Source: Hymenoscyphus infarciens (lineage: Eukaryota > Ascomycota > Leotiomycetes > Helotiales > Helotiaceae). From it: a stretch of DNA of 51,009 bases. The translations under genes and the position numbers were made by a program. Positions 40,579-51,009 of this stretch are shown here, in pieces (position 1 is the first letter of the stretch; the number at the start of each line of letters is the position of its first letter). The notes below the pieces were generated by a model. The model saw nothing but the letters and a program-made list of their open reading frames with translations, had not been told where the DNA came from and did no database searches. The stretch covers positions 1-51,009 of the forward strand of contig LLCB01000374.1 in NCBI GenBank assembly GCA_001414345.1. Direction: 5' to 3'.

Positions 40579-43500
40579 ATGTCGTCGATACCACTTCCTC
40601 CACCTCCGGGATGGAGTTCTTCGGCCCCTCCCTCATTACCACTGGGCGCGCCACCTGGTGCTCCTCCACCACCAGGCTATCGACCACCCGCAGACCCTCA
40701 GGTGGCCAAATTCGCAGAAAAGAAGAAACAATGGTTGCGATCACAGAGAAATCGATTCGGAGAGAAGAGAAAGGGTGGATTCGTGGAGACGCAAAAGGCA
40801 GATATGCCCCCGGAGCATTTGCGCAAAATCGTCAAGGACATTGGAGATGTCTCGCAAAAGAAGTTCAGCAGCGACAAGCGCAGTTATTTGGGAGCATTAA
40901 AGTTTATGCCACATGCAGTTATGAAGTTATTGGAGAATATGCCGATGCCCTGGGAATCTGCGAGAGAGGTGAAGGTGTTGTACCATGTCAACGGATGTTT
41001 GACTTTGGTTAACGAGACACCCAGAGTTATTGAGCCAGTATTTCACGCTCAATGGGCCACTATGTGGGTTTGTATGAGACGGGAGAAGAGCGACCGAAGA
41101 CATTTCAAGCGTATGCGATTTCCACCCTTCGACGACGAGGAACCACCTCTATCATGGTCCGAAAATATCGAGGACGTGGAGCCATTGGAACCAATTCAGA
41201 TGGAGTTGGATGAATCGGAGGATGGAGCAGTTTTTGAATGGTTTTATGAGAATCGGCCACTGCTGGATACCCCCCACGTCAATGGACCGAGTTACAAGGA
41301 ATGGAACCTCTCATTGCCACAGATGGCAGCGCTCTATCGACTAAGTCACCAATTATTGAGCGACTTGGTTGATAAAAACTACTTTCACATGTTTGAGCTC
41401 AACAGTTTCCTCACAGCCAAGGCACTCAATGTAGCCATTCCTGGAGGACCTCGATTTGAGCCCCTTTACAAAGATGTTGACCCCAACGATGAAGATTTCG
41501 GAGAATTCAACGCTATCGATCGTATCATTTTCCGCGCCCCAATTAGGACGGAATATCGAGTCGCCTTTCCATTTCTGTACAATTCTCTTCCACGAAGCGT
41601 CAAACTTTCCTGGTACTCACATCCTCAAGTAGTGTACGTCCGCGCCGAAGATCCCAGCTTGCCGGCTTTCTACTTCGATCCCGTCATAAACCCGATATCT
41701 TCCAGATCCGTTGCGCCAAAGAACTTAACCGTCAGCCACGAAGACGAGATTTTCGGACCTGGGAACAACGAAGAGCCCGAGGAAGACGCATTTGAGCTCC
41801 CAGAGGAAGCTGAACCTTTCCTAGCAGACGAAGAGCTGTACACAAGCGAGACTGCATCTGCAATTTCACTTTGGTGGGCACCATTTCCCTTCGACAGACG
41901 ATCAGGGCGAATGGTTCGAGCTCAAGATGTTCCATTAGTAAAACAATGGTATCTTGAGCATTGCCCCCAGGGCCAACCAGTCAAAGTCAGGGTTTCGTAT
42001 CAGAAGCTCCTGAAGACTTTTGTCCTGAACGAATTACACAAGAAAAAGCCAAAGGCCCAGAGCAAACAAAGCTTGATGAAGTCCTTGAAACAAACAAAAT
42101 TCTTCCAGCAAACCACGATAGATTGGGTTGAAGCCGGTCTTCAAGTCTGCCGCCAAGGATTTAATATGTTAAATCTCCTCATCCACCGGAAGAATTTGAC
42201 ATATCTCCATCTCGATTACAACTTTAATTTGAAGCCTGTCAAGACTTTGACCACCAAGGAGCGGAAGAAGTCACGTTTCGGAAATGCTTTCCATCTCATG
42301 CGTGAGATTCTAAAGCTGACCAAATTGATCGTTGATGCACAGGTTCAATACAGACTGGGCAATATAGATGCCTTCCAACTTGCTGATGGTATTTTATACG
42401 CATTTAACCATGTTGGTCAACTCACGGGAATGTACAGATACAAGTACAAGCTTATGCACCAAATTCGATCATGCAAAGATTTGAAGCATTTGATCTATTA
42501 TCGATTCAATTCTGGTCCGGTTGGGAAAGGTCCTGGATGTGGTTTCTGGGCGCCAGCATGGAGAGTGTGGCTCTTCTTTATGAGAGGCATAATTCCGCTT
42601 CTTGAGAGATGGCTTGGTAATTTGCTTTCTAGGCAATTTGAAGGTCGACACAGCAAGGGAGTGGCCAAAACAGTTACCAAGCAGCGTGTCGAATCACATT
42701 ACGATTTAGAGCTTCGCGCTTCTGTGATGGCAGATCTTATGGATATGATGCCCGAGGGGATCAAGCAAAACAAAGTTAACACTGTCTTGCAACATCTATC
42801 AGAAGCATGGAGGTGCTGGAAGAGTAACATTCCCTGGAAAGTGCCCGGTCTACCTGCACCAGTCGAAAATATCATCCTTCGATATGTGAAGAGCAAAGCC
42901 GATTGGTGGATATCTGTTGCGCATTACAACAGAGAACGAATTAGGAGAGGTGCAACAGTTGACAAGACTGTAGCAAAGAAGAACTTGGGGCGACTTACTC
43001 GACTTTGGCTTAAAGCAGAGCAAGAAAGACAACACAATTACATGAAAGATGGACCATACGTATCCTCTGAAGAGGCCGTTGCCATCTATACCACCACGGT
43101 ACATTGGCTCGAATCTCGAAAATTCTCCCCCATTCCTTTCCCAAGTGTCTCTTACAAACACGACACCAAAATTCTTATTCTCGCTCTTGAGCGTCTCCGA
43201 GAAGCCTATTCTGTCAAGGGCAGGCTAAACCAAAGTCAACGTGAAGAGCTGGCCTTGATTGAACAAGCCTACGATAGCCCAGGAACAACGTTGGAGCGAA
43301 TCAAGAGATTCTTACTCACACAACGAGCTTTTAAGGAAGTGGGCATTGATATGAACGATAATTACAGCACTATCAATCCCGTCTATGACATTGAACCTGT
43401 CGAGAAAATCAGTGATGCATACCTTGACCAGTATCTTTGGTATCAAGCAGACCAGCGTCATCTCTTCCCAGCTTGGATCAAGCCTTCTGATTCGGAAGTA

Positions 43501-46500
43501 CCACCATTGCTCACATACAAGTGGGCACAGGGAATCAACAACCTTGACAAGGTTTGGGAGAGCGCTGACGGAGAGTGCAACGTTATGATTGAGACACAAC
43601 TTTCCAAGGTTTACGAGAAAATTGATCTTACACTTCTCAATCGCCTCCTCAGACTCATCATGGACCACAATCTCGCTGATTATATTTCATCCAAGAACAA
43701 TGTCCAGCTCACGTACAAAGACATGAATCATGTCAACAGTTATGGTATGATTCGTGGTCTTCAATTCTCTGCTTTCGTCTTCCAATATTATGGACTGGTT
43801 CTTGACTTGCTCCTTCTCGGACTTCAGCGCGCAAGTGAGATTGCTGGACCGCCACAGAGCCCCAACGACTTCTTACAATTCCGAGATCGCGAGACCGAGA
43901 CAAGACACCCTATCAGACTCTACACAAGATATATTGATCGCATCTGGGTGTTCTTCAGATTTTCTGCAGATGAATCGCGTGATCTCATTCAAAGATTCTT
44001 GACCGAGCAACCGGATCCAAACTTCGAGAATGTTATTGGCTACAAGAACAAGAAGTGTTGGCCGAGAGATTCACGGATGCGACTCATGAGGCACGATGTC
44101 AATCTTGGTCGCGCCGTGTTCTGGGACTTGAAGAACCGTCTACCGAGATCGGTCACCACGATTGAATGGGATGACACTTTCTCCAGTGTCTACAGCAGAG
44201 ACAACCCTAATTTGTTGTTTTCAATGTGCGGATTCGAGGTTCGAATTTTGCCCAAGATCCGCAACCAGAACGATGAATTTCCAGTCAAGGACAGTGTCTG
44301 GTCACTTGTTGACAATACTAGCAAGGAGAGAACGGCACATGCCTTCCTTCAGGTTACCGAGGAGGATATTGCGAAGTTTAACAATCGAATTCGCCAAATT
44401 CTCATGTCATCAGGCTCAACCACATTTACGAAGATCGCCAACAAGTGGAATACCAGTCTGATTGCATTGTTCACCTACTATCGTGAGGCAGCCGTTTCCA
44501 CAGTCAACCTTCTCGACACCATTGTCAAGTGTGAAACCAAGATTCAAACAAGAGTCAAGATTGGATTGAATTCTAAGATGCCTTCTCGATTTCCACCAGC
44601 TGTTTTCTACACGCCCAAGGAACTCGGTGGTCTAGGAATGATTTCCGGATCTCACATTCTCATTCCTACGAGTGACAAGCGTTGGTCGAAACAGACGGAT
44701 GTGGGTGTGACGCATTACAGGGCAGGAATGACCCACGATGAAGACACTTTGATCCCCAATATCTTCAGATACATTATTCCTTGGGAGGCTGAGTTCATTG
44801 ATTCCCAGCGAGTATGGACAGAGTACTCTCAGAAACGACAAGAAGCAAACCAACAAAATCGCAGACTCACACTTGAGGACCTGGAAGACAGTTGGGATCG
44901 TGGATTGCCTCGTATCAACACCCTCTTTCAAAAAGATCGAAGCACGTTGAGTTTCGACAAAGGTTTCCGCGCCCGTACCGAGTTCAAGACCTACCAATTA
45001 ATGAAGAGTAACCCCTTCTGGTGGACTAGTCAACGCCACGACGGAAAATTGTGGAATTTGAATGCCTACAGAACGGATGTTATCCAAGCCCTTGGTGGTG
45101 TTGAAACCATTCTCGAGCATACCTTGTTCAAAGCGACCGCCTTTCCGTCCTGGGAAGGTCTCTTTTGGGAGAAGGCCTCAGGTAAGTCTAATTATTTACC
45201 CCTTCTACTCCCCAAAGAAAGATACTAACTAGATTTTGTAGGGTTCGAGGAAAGCATGAAATTCAAAAAGTTGACCAACGCGCAAAGATCCGGTCTCAAT
45301 CAAATTCCAAACCGTCGGTTCACTCTCTGGTGGTCACCTACCATCAACAGAGCCAATGTCTACGTTGGTTTCCAGGTTCAATTGGACTTGACTGGTATTT
45401 TCCTTCACGGTAAAATTCCGACGTTGAAGATTTCTCTCATTCAAATCTTCCGAGCCCATTTGTGGCAAAAGATTCACGAGTCGGTGGTGATGGATTTGTG
45501 TCAGGTATTTGATCAAGAATTGGAGCAGTTGGGCATCGAGACAGTCCAAAAGGAGACTATCCATCCCAGAAAGTCATACAAGATGAACAGTTCTTGTGCG
45601 GATATCTTGCTCTTTGCAAGTCACAAGTGGAACGTTACTCGCCCGTCTATTTTGTTCGACACCAAGGATGTCATCGAGCCAACCACAACAAATAAGTTCT
45701 GGGTCGATGTTCAGCTCCGTTACGGAGACTACGATTCTCACGATATTGAACGTTACGTACGTGCCAAATACCTGGATTATACAACCGATAGCATGAGTAT
45801 ATACCCCTCCGCCACGGGTCTTATGATCGGAATCGATCTGGCATACAATCTATACTCCGCTTATGGTCAATACTTCCCTGGTTTGAAGACGCTCGTTCAG
45901 CAAGCCATGGCGAAGATCATGAAGGCAAACCCTGCTTTGTATGTTTTGCGTGAAAGAATTCGCAAAGGTCTCCAATTGTATGCGTCGGAAAGTAACCAGG
46001 AATTCTTGAACTCGCAAAACTACTCGGAACTTTTCAGCAACCAGATCCAACTTTTCATCGATGATACCAACGTCTATCGTGTCACAATTCACAAGACATT
46101 TGAAGGAAATTTGACAACCAAACCCATCAATGGTGCTATCTTCATCTTCAACCCTCGAACTGGACAGCTCTTCTTGAAAATCATTCATACCAGTGTTTGG
46201 GCTGGACAGAAACGTCTTGGTCAACTGGCCAAATGGAAAACAGCCGAAGAAGTCGCTGCTCTCATCCGATCGTTGCCAATCGAAGAGCAACCTAAGCAAC
46301 TCATCGTCACTCGAAAGGGTCTACTCGATCCCCTGGAAGTCCATTTGCTCGACTTCCCCAACATCTCTATTCGAGCTTCGGAACTTCAATTGCCTTTCCA
46401 GGCCGCCATGAAGGTAGAGAAGCTTGGTGATATGATTCTCCGAGCAACCGAGCCTCAAATGGTCCTCTTTAACTTGTATGATGAGTGGCTGAAATCCATC

Positions 46501-47730
46501 TCATCTTACACAGCTTTCTCCCGTTTGATTTTGATTCTGCGTGCACTCCACGTGAACCAAGATAAGACAAAGCTGCTTCTGAGGCCTGACAAGACAGTCA
46601 TCACTCAAGACCATCACATTTGGCCGACCCTTACAGAAGATGACTGGATCAAGGTTGAAACGCAATTACGAGATCTCATCTTGAATGACTATGGCAAGAA
46701 GAACAATGTCAATACCTCCAGTCTGACAAGCAGCGAAGTCCGAGATATCATTCTCGGCATGGAGATTAGCGCGCCTTCAATGCAACGTCAACAGGCAGCT
46801 GAAATTGAGAAGCAGCAACAAGAACAGCAGCAGCTCACAGCCGTAACGACCAAGACGCAAAATGTCCATGGCGAGGATATTATTGTGACAACCACCTCAC
46901 AATTTGAACAACAGACCTTTGCATCGAAGACGGAGTGGCGAACCAGGGCTATCGCAACCTCCAATCTCCGGACTCGAGCGAATAACATCTACATCTCATC
47001 CGACGACATCAAGGAAGACGATCATTACACCTACATCATGCCCAAGAACATCCTCAAGCGGTTCATTACGATCGCGGATCTACGGGTGCAGGTGGCCGGC
47101 TACCTGTACGGATCCTCACCCCCTGACAACGATCAAGTCAAGGAGATCCGATGCATAGTGATGGTGCCTCAGATTGGGAATACACGCGATATTCAACTTC
47201 CCCAACAGCTTCCACAGCATGAATACCTTGATCAGCTGGAGCCTCTTGGTATCATCCACACAGTGTCGGGCAACGAGCCACCGTACATGAGTGCTATGGA
47301 TGTGACGCAGCATTCGCGACTCATGAACGCACACAAATCTTGGGATAAGAAAACGGTCAGTATGACGGTCTCCTTTACACCTGGGAGTGTGTCCCTAGCA
47401 TCGTGGGCTCTTACTCCTGCTGGGTATAAATGGGGCGCAGAAAACAAGGACATGGGCAGCGATCAACCCCAAGGATTCAGCACAAATATGGGGGAGAAAT
47501 GTCAACTGCTACTCAGTGACAAGATTCGAGGCTACTTCCTCGTGCCAGAGAACCACACGTGGAATTACAGCTTCATGGGAAGTTCATTTGGGGGGATCGA
47601 GAAGAAGCCAGTGCATGTGAAGATTGATACGCCACTGCCATTTTACAGTGACCAGCATCGGCCACTTCACTTTCAGAATTTCGCCGAGTTGGAAAATCTT
47701 TGGGCAGATCGTGAGGACGCTTTTGCTTAA
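40579..47730 (+). CDS. PRP8: Pre-mRNA-splicing factor Prp8
   Basis: Spliceosome core protein of 2,363 aa, part of U5 snRNP and the scaffold of the catalytic RNA centre. Exons 40,579-45,181 and 45,242-47,730. A Pro-rich start ([12 protein letters not shown]) precedes the PRO8NT block ([16 protein letters not shown]), the central PROCN region (about residues 390-800), the reverse-transcriptase-like palm/thumb, and the U5 and U6 snRNA-contact region ([14 protein letters not shown] before the intron; [20 protein letters not shown] after). The RNase H-like domain follows (about 1,770-2,000), then a Gln-rich linker and the C-terminal Jab1/MPN domain starting about residue 2,090 ([14 protein letters not shown]). 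The single 60-nt intron (GTAAGT, TACTAAC, TAG) splits the Gly codon of EKASGFEES. No intein is present. Confidence 0.98.
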
Positions 47731-50460
47731 GGGTTTCTTAGTGTGTTACAGGCTACCATCAAGGAAGTAGGTCAGATCTTTAGGATCATCGTCATTGCAG
47801 GAAAAATAAGGTTGAGGGAAGGGAAATCTCTGCGTTGTTCAATGAGCTGAGGCGCGTGTACGAAATCTTGGTAAAAAGGCGTTTGATCGGAGCGGGGGAG
47901 TGTTGTATCAATGTGTCTTGTCTTGTAGGTTTATTAAGCATAAATTTTTATATTTTTCCCGTGGCCTACCCTGAGGTCTTTCGTCTCGGTCGTCTACAAG
48001 TGTGACGTTTGCATGCGTGATTGATCGACAGATTGTCTGTTAGGGGTATAAAAGCGTGGTTTGTGGATAGGGCTCTCGCCATCCACAATACTCGAGTTCA
48101 AGGTTACCCGTAGAGATCCCCAAAACTTCTTCCAGTCACTATACAGCCTAGGGACAGGGGTCTATATTATTTTTGCGAACAAGAAATTTTTTATTATCAG
48201 CAGGAGCATGCATATTGACGCGTAGTTTGGACTCTCACGATGGTTGCTAGAGGCCGGATGATGGAGTTGCCATGCGATGAGCTTCACGGTTCATGCAGTA
48301 GGCGGTTGGGGTTGGGCGGGTAGGTAGGTCATTCGGCGGGCGTGCAGATTACTGGCGTATCGGAACTTTTCAGAAGTCGGTTGGGTTGGTTGGGCCAGAG
48401 GCGGATGGTCAATGTAAGATGTGCAGTAAGTAATGCGGTTATGCAGGAACGGAACCGTTATCCGGGAAGCGGTTGGAGGGGGGTTTGTGATGCGAGTTAG
48501 GACGCTAGTTGAGTTGGGAAAGGAATAATGTATTGTATTGTAACCGAGGGGTAGTGTAAGCGAGTCCTTGGAGAATACAGTTTGATATGTGTGAGGTACG
48601 TGTAGACAATTGTGGGTTTTTGAATTCAACTCGCTCTTCTAGGCTAAAGTCAGTCAAAAGTTGCCAATGAGAATTGTATTAATAGAAATAATGGCCAGCT
48701 CGACCCAACCTGACACTGAGTATGTTTATTTATAATGCTCGCTATGTTCTGTTGGAGGTTCTGGCGTTGCTTCAAGTTACCAAGCATTTCGGAACAAACG
48801 CTTGGGTTGTTCCTGTCTGTGTGTACTCAAGTTCACCAAGGTTCATCGTGGGAGTTGCATACACGGGAACATTGTCCCTTCCTGCAGACGGGAGTTGTCG
48901 ATGCAAGCAGCAGCGAGGCATCTACCTTCCATTTGTGATTTACTCCCGTCGGCTATGGTCGTGTCAATATCTCGTCTTCATCCAAACTCTCAACGTTCCT
49001 CCCCGCAAACCCAAGTCTGTTCCCGTTCTCCCCCTTCCCCAAAACCTGACTCGACAGTCAACACGGTTCACAACGTTGACCAGACTTTTGGACCGCATTT
49101 AGAAATGCCAACTCAACTCCGATGCCATCCGTCCATCCATCCCAACTTCACCAACATTGTCACTCCCAAGCCACAGATCAAACGTCCATCTTTCTTTCCA
49201 CGGTACGAGTGCCGACGACTAGGACAAGCCCTCCGGCATCGCGAAACAGTGACAAATACCTATCGAGAGGTCCCGGTCCCTGCTTCCAACCGCTGCATCT
49301 GCTCGGCGACTTTTCGCTCCTCCTTCGGCGCATCGTTCCTTTTGTCTGTTCTGGTGTCTGCTCTCTGCTTCATCGACCTAATTTTGATATCAACTCGTGC
49401 CTTCTTTTTCAGGTTGGCACCCCCGAGCAACAATTGGAACTTCACGAGCTTGCCATGCCATGCCACGCCACGCCATGACGCCTCAACCGTTCGCTGGGAA
49501 TAGATGCAGGAAGTACTTAGTGTGGAAGGACAAAATGCATGATTGGGATGACGGACGAGGTTCGAGCCCAAGCTGAATCTGGTCTCTTCCACGCGGCCTG
49601 AAATTCATCCACCGAGCCACCTTCCTCGACGCAGCGCAATTCTATGTCAAAAGATCCTCCGCTCGTACTCCGTACACAACACCATCAACACCACATGTCG
49701 TTGACGGTCAAGTGCAGACCCACGGCTCGGCGCTGACTATCAACGGACTCAATGAAGCGTGGTCCATCGCAACCTCCCCCCTCCCTCGCCAGGATGTTAA
49801 GACAACAGCATAAAACGCTAATATTACTGTACGGGGTACACTGTCAATATTACCGCCGCCCCACGACCAGGTTGATCATGATCAGCAATCGGACGACGAG
49901 CCTGCGCGTTTGCCGCCGCGTCTACGGAGTTGCCTCGAGGCCTCTGTGATGTGCAACAAGGGACCTGTTATATGATGCTTTATATCGTTTGATAGACGCC
50001 CTTCGAACGCACATCTTCAAGACACAGCCCAAAAGACTAGACTTGGCGGTTTGGAAATGCTACAGTTCCAATGCGGATTTCGAAAAGGCCAGCTGTTCGT
50101 TTCGTTTCCATTTGTTTTTTTCTCGGTCAGCGCGACTGAAGTTGTAATTGCTCTTGGTCCGTACGTTCTGATCTTCGTCGCGTCGTCAACTAGTTTTTGG
50201 CTGCATTGTTCTTCATTTCCGTGCCAGTGGTCCGTTCGACCTATGGCTGCAGTCACTGCACGCGTGCTTTCAATTGTCAATATAACAAGATCCTGGTGCA
50301 TTAACACCTTTTTTTCGGTTCCGAAAATAATGCCTGCGCCGTTCTCAAGGGGTCCCCGTTCAAACTCCAGTCTTTTGGGGAGCCTCGAGAATCGAGATAT
50401 CCAAAGGAGAGGGTCTTCCGCTCGAAAATCAGCCGCCCTGCTGACCCGCGTTCTCCCCCC

Positions 50461-50484
50461 CCCCTTCACCCCTTCACCCCTTCA
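50461..50484 (+). repeat. 8-bp tandem repeat (CCCCTTCA)3
   Basis: Three exact head-to-tail copies of CCCCTTCA in the gene-poor right end; a simple repeat. Confidence 0.85.
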
Positions 50485-50892
50485 TGGCAACCCTGTAAGG
50501 CGAGACAACCTTGGTCCTTGAGAAGTAAGTATCCCTGCTGTGCCGAACAATGCCTGTCCCCGGGCCCTGTCTCTTCACAAAATCAAGATGCGTCACGTGC
50601 GGGTCCATGCCAGCATGCCTCCGCACCTGGCAAGTTGCAACGCTCTCCCAAGGCGGCAAGGATCCAGTTTCAGCATCGTCGCCAACACTCGCAGTCCAAA
50701 ACTGTAGAGTACAGAGATGCAAAGGAGCTGGTGTCTCAGAAGCTTCTATGCAGACTTCTAGAGCTCATGCTGGTGAGCCAGAAGCAATGCCATGCCCGCG
50801 AAGTCGAGGGTAGCAACCGCTTGGCAAGCTGGCAGATGCCTGCCTGTCCACATTGTCAAGTCCAGTCCTCAAGAAACTCCCTCCACCCATGG

Positions 50893-50929
50893 CCCCTCCC
50901 ATCCCCCTCCCATCCCCCTCCCATCCCCA
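50893..50929 (+). repeat. 11-bp tandem repeat (CCCCCTCCCAT)n
   Basis: About three head-to-tail copies of CCCCCTCCCAT, the first and last slightly truncated. CT-rich, as in promoters and leaders elsewhere in the window. Confidence 0.8.
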
Positions 50930-51009
50930 TGCAAAAACCGGCTCGGGATTTCACAAAGCTGGAATCTGCTGGAGCTCCCAATCGGGACGTGGGTGACCAA
51001 GGGCATGAA

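Larger units (their letters stand above)
47731..51009. other. 3.3-kb region without a recognisable gene
   Basis: Starts with the PRP8 3' UTR. A TATA-box-like GGGGTATAAAAGCG lies at about 48,047. Open frames at 48,291-48,629 (-), 48,802-49,503 (+) and 50,051-50,521 (+) are low-complexity (Ser/Pro/Thr/His or Arg-rich) without family resemblance or clear ATG context. CT-rich stretches and small tandem repeats near the right edge suggest promoter or long 5' leader of a gene beyond the window. Confidence 0.45.

Noticed and set aside
45182..45241. Remnant intein in PRP8
   Set aside because: The interruption is 60 nt with a perfect donor, TACTAAC branch site and acceptor; it is a spliceosomal intron, not an intein scar.
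48802..49503. 233-codon plus-strand frame
   Set aside because: It begins without an ATG, is Ser/Pro/Arg-rich from CT-rich DNA and has no recognisable domain.
1..51009. Biosynthetic gene cluster, CRISPR array or integrated virus
   Set aside because: No polyketide/peptide synthase, transporter or oxidoreductase set, no spaced direct repeats and no viral genes were seen; the conserved genes belong to separate housekeeping pathways.

Overview
The window is nuclear DNA of a filamentous ascomycete. Short introns (about 45-260 nt) with GTRNGT donors, CTAAC-like branch sites and YAG acceptors, CT-rich leaders and a C-to-T-mutated AT-rich transposon all point there. Protein content and style suggest Leotiomycetes (Helotiales, Sclerotiniaceae-like); this placement is inference from remembered homologues, not a search.

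Layout. 1-9,972 is a conserved gene-rich arm: a homeodomain transcription factor (+), an alpha/gamma-adaptin-binding p34 protein (-), Sm D3 (-), the mitochondrial PGP phosphatase GEP4 (+), and a nuclear-looking protein of unknown function with a Myb/SANT-like N-terminus (+). 9,973-23,700 is an accessory, decaying island. A nucleotidyltransferase-like gene is split by a 3.24-kb RIP-mutated hAT-type transposon with an exact 8-bp target duplication. An unrecognised frameshifted gene, a frameshifted kinase-like gene and a second kinase-like pseudogene (itself hit by a 216-bp inverted-repeat element) follow. The only sound gene inside is the Hsp90 co-chaperone AHA1 (-).

24,201-47,730 is again conserved: a four-helix membrane protein (+), the HECT ligase HUL5 (-), poly(A)-binding protein PAB1 (+), a small Cys-rich protein (-), vacuolar alkaline phosphatase PHO8 (-), ribosomal protein eL34 (-) and, divergent from it, the spliceosome core PRP8 (+). 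PRP8 has no intein but carries its only intron at what I recall as the fungal intein insertion site. 47,731-51,009 has no gene I can support.

The conserved genes are housekeeping loci of separate pathways (splicing: SMD3, PRP8; mRNA/translation: PAB1, RPL34; proteostasis: AHA1, HUL5; lipid and phosphate: GEP4, PHO8). There is no biosynthetic cluster, operon or CRISPR. Splice sites were placed by eye, by reading frame and family sequence; all gene models given sum to whole codons. The most informative structures are the hAT insertion with its readable empty site, RIP-type changes in its flanks, a small inverted-repeat family shared by two loci, and a tRNA-like pol III candidate near 25.6 kb.
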